DNA of 6,320 nucleotides, taken from positions 1-6,320 of the forward strand of contig JAIRXI010000111.1 in NCBI GenBank assembly GCA_031268395.1, written 5' to 3'. The notes below the pieces were generated by a model. The model was not told the origin of the DNA. It saw nothing but the letters and a program-made list of their open reading frames with translations, and made no database searches. The position numbers were made by a program, and so were the translations under genes. Numbering within the stretch: the stretch's first letter is position 1; every line of letters begins with the position of its first letter. Positions 4,301-6,320 of the stretch are shown piece after piece. This stretch comes from Tannerella sp. (lineage in GTDB: Bacteria > Bacteroidota > Bacteroidia > Bacteroidales > Tannerellaceae).

Positions 4301-6320
4301 TTAAAATCCGCCGACCTTGAAGGAGCGTCCGTCGAGTCTGACCACAAAGAATCCGGGAGGCAGGGCGGCACGGACGGTCTGTCCGGCAGCCACGTCCACG
4401 CTTTTCAGCAGGGTGCCCGCCGGGGTGTACACTTCGGCGCGTCCGTTGGCGACGGCGGTGATGTACAGCTGTCCGTCGGAAGCCCAGACCCGGGTTGTTT
4501 CAACGTTTCCGTTGCCCGTCAGCAGATCGCCGGCCTGCAGCACGACGTGTACCGGTTCGCGCACGGCGCGCAGCCGGACGGTGAAACTTCCGTCGTCGTC
4601 GGCTTCAACGATCACGCCCACGGAATCGGGCACATGCTGCCGGTCGGTGGTGACATGCGGTTTGCGGTCGGCCAGCGGCCCGGTCATAGAGACCCGGAAC
4701 TCGAAGTCGGCTCCGCTGAAGACGGAGTATTCGCTGCCGCCCGGTGTGACGACGATATTCGCCGCCGCCGAGAGCGAAATCGAGCGCCTGACGGTGGGGC
4801 TGATGCTCACGTCGAGCGGGATGGCCAGATCGCTGCACCCGTCGGGTTCGCGCAGGAGGATTTCTCCGCCGGCGTCCGCGAGTTCGAGGTCGGTAGCTGG
4901 CGCCCAGGCGTTGCTCCAGTGCTGTCCGGCGTCGAAGCTGCGGCGCAGGGCGGGCGATCCGCCCTTGATCAGTTTGAAGTAGCCGGGATAGCGCGTGGTG
5001 GCCGGGATAAAGACGACATCTTCCACGCGGGGCCGGTTATAGAGTTTGATCCAGTAGGTGACGGGCAGCGCCAGGGGATCGGTGATGGTGATAGCCACCG
5101 AATCGCCTTCCTGCTCTTCGGGCACGGCCAGTATGCGGAAGGCGAACTCGACGCCGGTCTGTCCGCTTCCGGCCGGCAGGTTCACCGTCGATACGGGACT
5201 GCCGCCGTCCGGAGCCGTCAGGTAACCCGTCAGTCCGGAGTACGTAACTGTGAGTGTCCGGGCCGCCGCCGTGAGCATATAGTCCACGGCAAAGGCCTGT
5301 TCGCAGCCTTCGTACCAGCTGGTCGAGAGCTGTACCGAGAACTGGGCGACGGTCTGAGCGAGGAGGAACTTGCCTGCATTGTTACCCACGCGGCCGGATT
5401 TCAGGACGACCTCGTAGTCGCCCCGTCCGAAGAGGCCGTTAACCGTGATGCGCGTGCCGCTGACGTCGATTGTCCAGTCCGTATACAGGACGCCGTTGCG
5501 CCATATTTCAAACGCATTGCGTATACTGGTCCCGTTTGCGGGCGCGTTGTCGACATAGATGTCTCCGGCGCCTGCTCCCGTTCCGTTGGGAATCACGTCG
5601 AAATAGAACGATCCCGGATCCGAGATGTAGGCCGTCCCGATCAGCGGGAGGGGATACACGATGGCGGGCTGGTCGTACTGATAGGTCACCCTGACCGTAT
5701 CGGATTCCGCGTAGGTGCTGGCGTTCTGTTCGCTCAGCGCGGCGCCGGTGCGGATGTATGTCTCAATCAGCGCGCCGCTGGCCAGTGAAGAGGCGGGCGT
5801 CACGTTGAAAGTCCAGACGGTTGCGAACGGCGTGACGCCGATAAGGAACGGAGAGACCGGGACGGGGGGACTGACGGTTCCGCTGCCCCCTATAACGTCG
5901 ATTTGCGACGATTGCAGGCCGGATACCGGGACGTCGAAGGTGGCCGTTACGCCGAACGGATCGGAACCCACGACCGTTACCGGCGGCGTAAGCGTCAGGT
6001 GCGGCGGATGGAGCACATGGGACACGTGCAGCGTATAGGTCTCCGTATCGGTAGCTCCGTTACTCGCGGCCACCGTAAAGGTATAATTTCCGTTCCCTCC
6101 GAAAGCGGGCGAAGTGGAGGTGGGCGTACCGCTGATAAGGCCTGTCGAGGGGTTGATGGCAAGACCGCCCGGCAGGGTGCCGCTCTGTACCACGAAGTTC
6201 GGCGCCGGTTCTCCGTATGCCTCTACCTGGAACTGATAGGGTATGGTTGCATACGCGTCCGGTGGTGTCGCAGGGACAATGATGGGCGGCACCGGTGCGT
6301 CGGCGACGAGTTTCACCTTG
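4301..6320 (-). CDS. Large multi-domain Ig-like surface protein with C-terminal sorting domain (3' part, start outside window)
   Basis: The frame is open to the right edge. The first start-like codon (GTG at 6316) is preceded in frame by a lysine codon and lies inside domain sequence, so the true N-terminus is outside. Counting that GTG as residue 1, 671 residues are visible. Residues about 10-100 look like a putative-Ig (He_PIG) domain, with the hallmark LPGGLAINPSTGLISGTP. Residues 105-213 resemble bacterial Ig-like domains of the Big_12/13 kind (ATFDVPVSGLQSSQIDV). Residues 218-331 and 332-430 are beta-rich modules, the latter beginning with an EGCE motif. Residues 435-491 hold one Asp-box (SFDAGQHW) and the sequence AWAP. 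Residues 500-600 are another beta module, and 602-671 a C-terminal sorting-type domain; the gene stops at TAA. No catalytic site is visible. By family knowledge such proteins are exported by type IX secretion and displayed or released; adhesion or glycan binding is inference. All of the C-terminal half is paralogous to the next gene downstream. Confidence 0.93.
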   Translation of the reverse strand, partial: KVKLVADAPVPPIIVPATPPDAYATIPYQFQVEAYGEPAPNFVVQSGTLPGGLAINPSTGLISGTPTSTSPAFGGNGNYTFTVAASNGATDTETYTLHVSHVLHPPHLTLTPPVTVVGSDPFGVTATFDVPVSGLQSSQIDVIGGSGTVSPPVPVSPFLIGVTPFATVWTFNVTPASSLASGALIETYIRTGAALSEQNASTYAESDTVRVTYQYDQPAIVYPLPLIGTAYISDPGSFYFDVIPNGTGAGAGDIYVDNAPANGTSIRNAFEIWRNGVLYTDWTIDVSGTRITVNGLFGRGDYEVVLKSGRVGNNAGKFLLAQTVAQFSVQLSTSWYEGCEQAFAVDYMLTAAARTLTVTYSGLTGYLTAPDGGSPVSTVNLPAGSGQTGVEFAFRILAVPEEQEGDSVAITITDPLALPVTYWIKLYNRPRVEDVVFIPATTRYPGYFKLIKGGSPALRRSFDAGQHWSNAWAPATDLELADAGGEILLREPDGCSDLAIPLDVSISPTVRRSISLSAAANIVVTPGGSEYSVFSGADFEFRVSMTGPLADRKPHVTTDRQHVPDSVGVIVEADDDGSFTVRLRAVREPVHVVLQAGDLLTGNGNVETTRVWASDGQLYITAVANGRAEVYTPAGTLLKSVDVAAGQTVRAALPPGFFVVRLDGRSFKVGGF
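4304..4519 (-). other. C-terminal type IX sorting-type (Por secretion tail / DUF6383-like) domain of the upstream protein
   Basis: The last about 70 residues follow the pattern of Bacteroidota C-terminal domains: a TRVW-x-x-DG-x-LYI opening strand, an EVYTPAGTLLKSV strand-turn-strand, AGQTV, then LPPGFFVVRLDGRSFKV close to the end. The usual YPNP opening of the classic type A signal is absent, and the pattern reminds me more of DUF6383-like tails in Parabacteroides and relatives. In known systems this domain directs the protein through the type IX translocon after Sec export. Assignment to a Pfam family is from memory of pattern, not from a search. Confidence 0.75.
4844..5014 (-). other. Module with a single Asp-box and AWAP motif, upstream paralogue copy
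   Basis: Residues 435-491 of the partial protein contain LRRSFDAGQHWSNAWAP and EILLREP, matching the copy at 536-712. Here the frame continues without a stop through a further beta module to the intact C-terminal sorting-type domain, which shows what the downstream gene should look like after its REP motif. Confidence 0.6.
5678..6004 (-). other. Bacterial Ig-like domain (Big_12/13 kind), upstream paralogue copy
   Basis: Residues 105-213 of the partial protein, counted from the GTG at 6316. It opens with PHLTLTPPVTVVGSDPFGV and the edge-strand motif ATFDVPVSGLQSSQIDV, then VWTFNVTP, and ends with a DTVRVTYQ strand. It lines up with the copy at 1877-2233 in the neighbouring gene and occupies the same place relative to the following modules. 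Confidence 0.65.
6017..6289 (-). other. Putative Ig domain (He_PIG type)
   Basis: Residues about 10-100 of the partial protein, counted from the GTG at 6316. The diagnostic run is a leucine-proline-glycine-glycine-leucine, then INPSTGLISGTPT, followed by GNYTFTVAASNGA. This is the standard signature of putative-Ig domains found in large bacterial surface proteins, where they act as structural spacers or adhesion modules. The domain has no counterpart in the downstream paralogue, which carries beta-helix-like sequence and other modules in its N-terminal half. Confidence 0.8.

Noticed and set aside
4547..5788. 413-codon open frame on the plus strand
   Set aside because: It is exactly antisense to a well-supported gene with recognisable domains. 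GC-rich codons make stop-free antisense frames common, and its translation is rich in R, G and H with no domain-like pattern.

Overview
The window looks like a chromosomal segment of a member of the Bacteroidota, most likely a gut- or oral-type Bacteroidales. The evidence is two very large secreted, all-beta, multi-domain proteins that end in a compact C-terminal domain of the type IX secretion (Por secretion tail / DUF6383-like) kind, plus an AT-rich translation start region without a Shine-Dalgarno sequence. Species cannot be told from this sequence. All real coding sequence is on the minus strand, so the window reads right to left biologically; the many plus-strand open frames are antisense shadows.

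Layout in the direction of transcription: (1) 6320-4301, the 3' part of a large surface protein gene whose start lies beyond the right edge. It has a putative-Ig (He_PIG-type) domain, a bacterial Ig-like domain, two further beta modules, a short module with one Asp-box, and an intact C-terminal sorting-type domain. (2) 4300-4262, a 39-base AT-rich spacer. (3) 4261-515, a 1248-codon gene with a long signal peptide, a glycine-rich beta-helix-like section, several Ig-like modules, and then the same series of C-terminal modules as gene 1, ending at a TAG codon. (4) 514-1, in the same frame immediately after that TAG, an open stretch of 171 codons that encodes the missing remainder, including the sorting-type domain; it runs off the left edge.

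Genes 1 and 2 are therefore tandem paralogues that share about 450-550 residues of C-terminal architecture. The most notable point is that gene 2 is cut by a single in-frame amber codon just before the part that should carry it through the outer membrane. The rest of its frame is intact and clearly homologous to gene 1 (33 of 59 residues identical, ungapped, in the terminal domain). This is either a recent nonsense mutation, a sequencing error, or a read-through/strain-variable switch between a surface-delivered and a retained form; a nonsense mutation or error is the simplest explanation. No RNA genes, mobile elements, CRISPR arrays or convincing terminators were seen. I do not find evidence of a wholly new biological system here.
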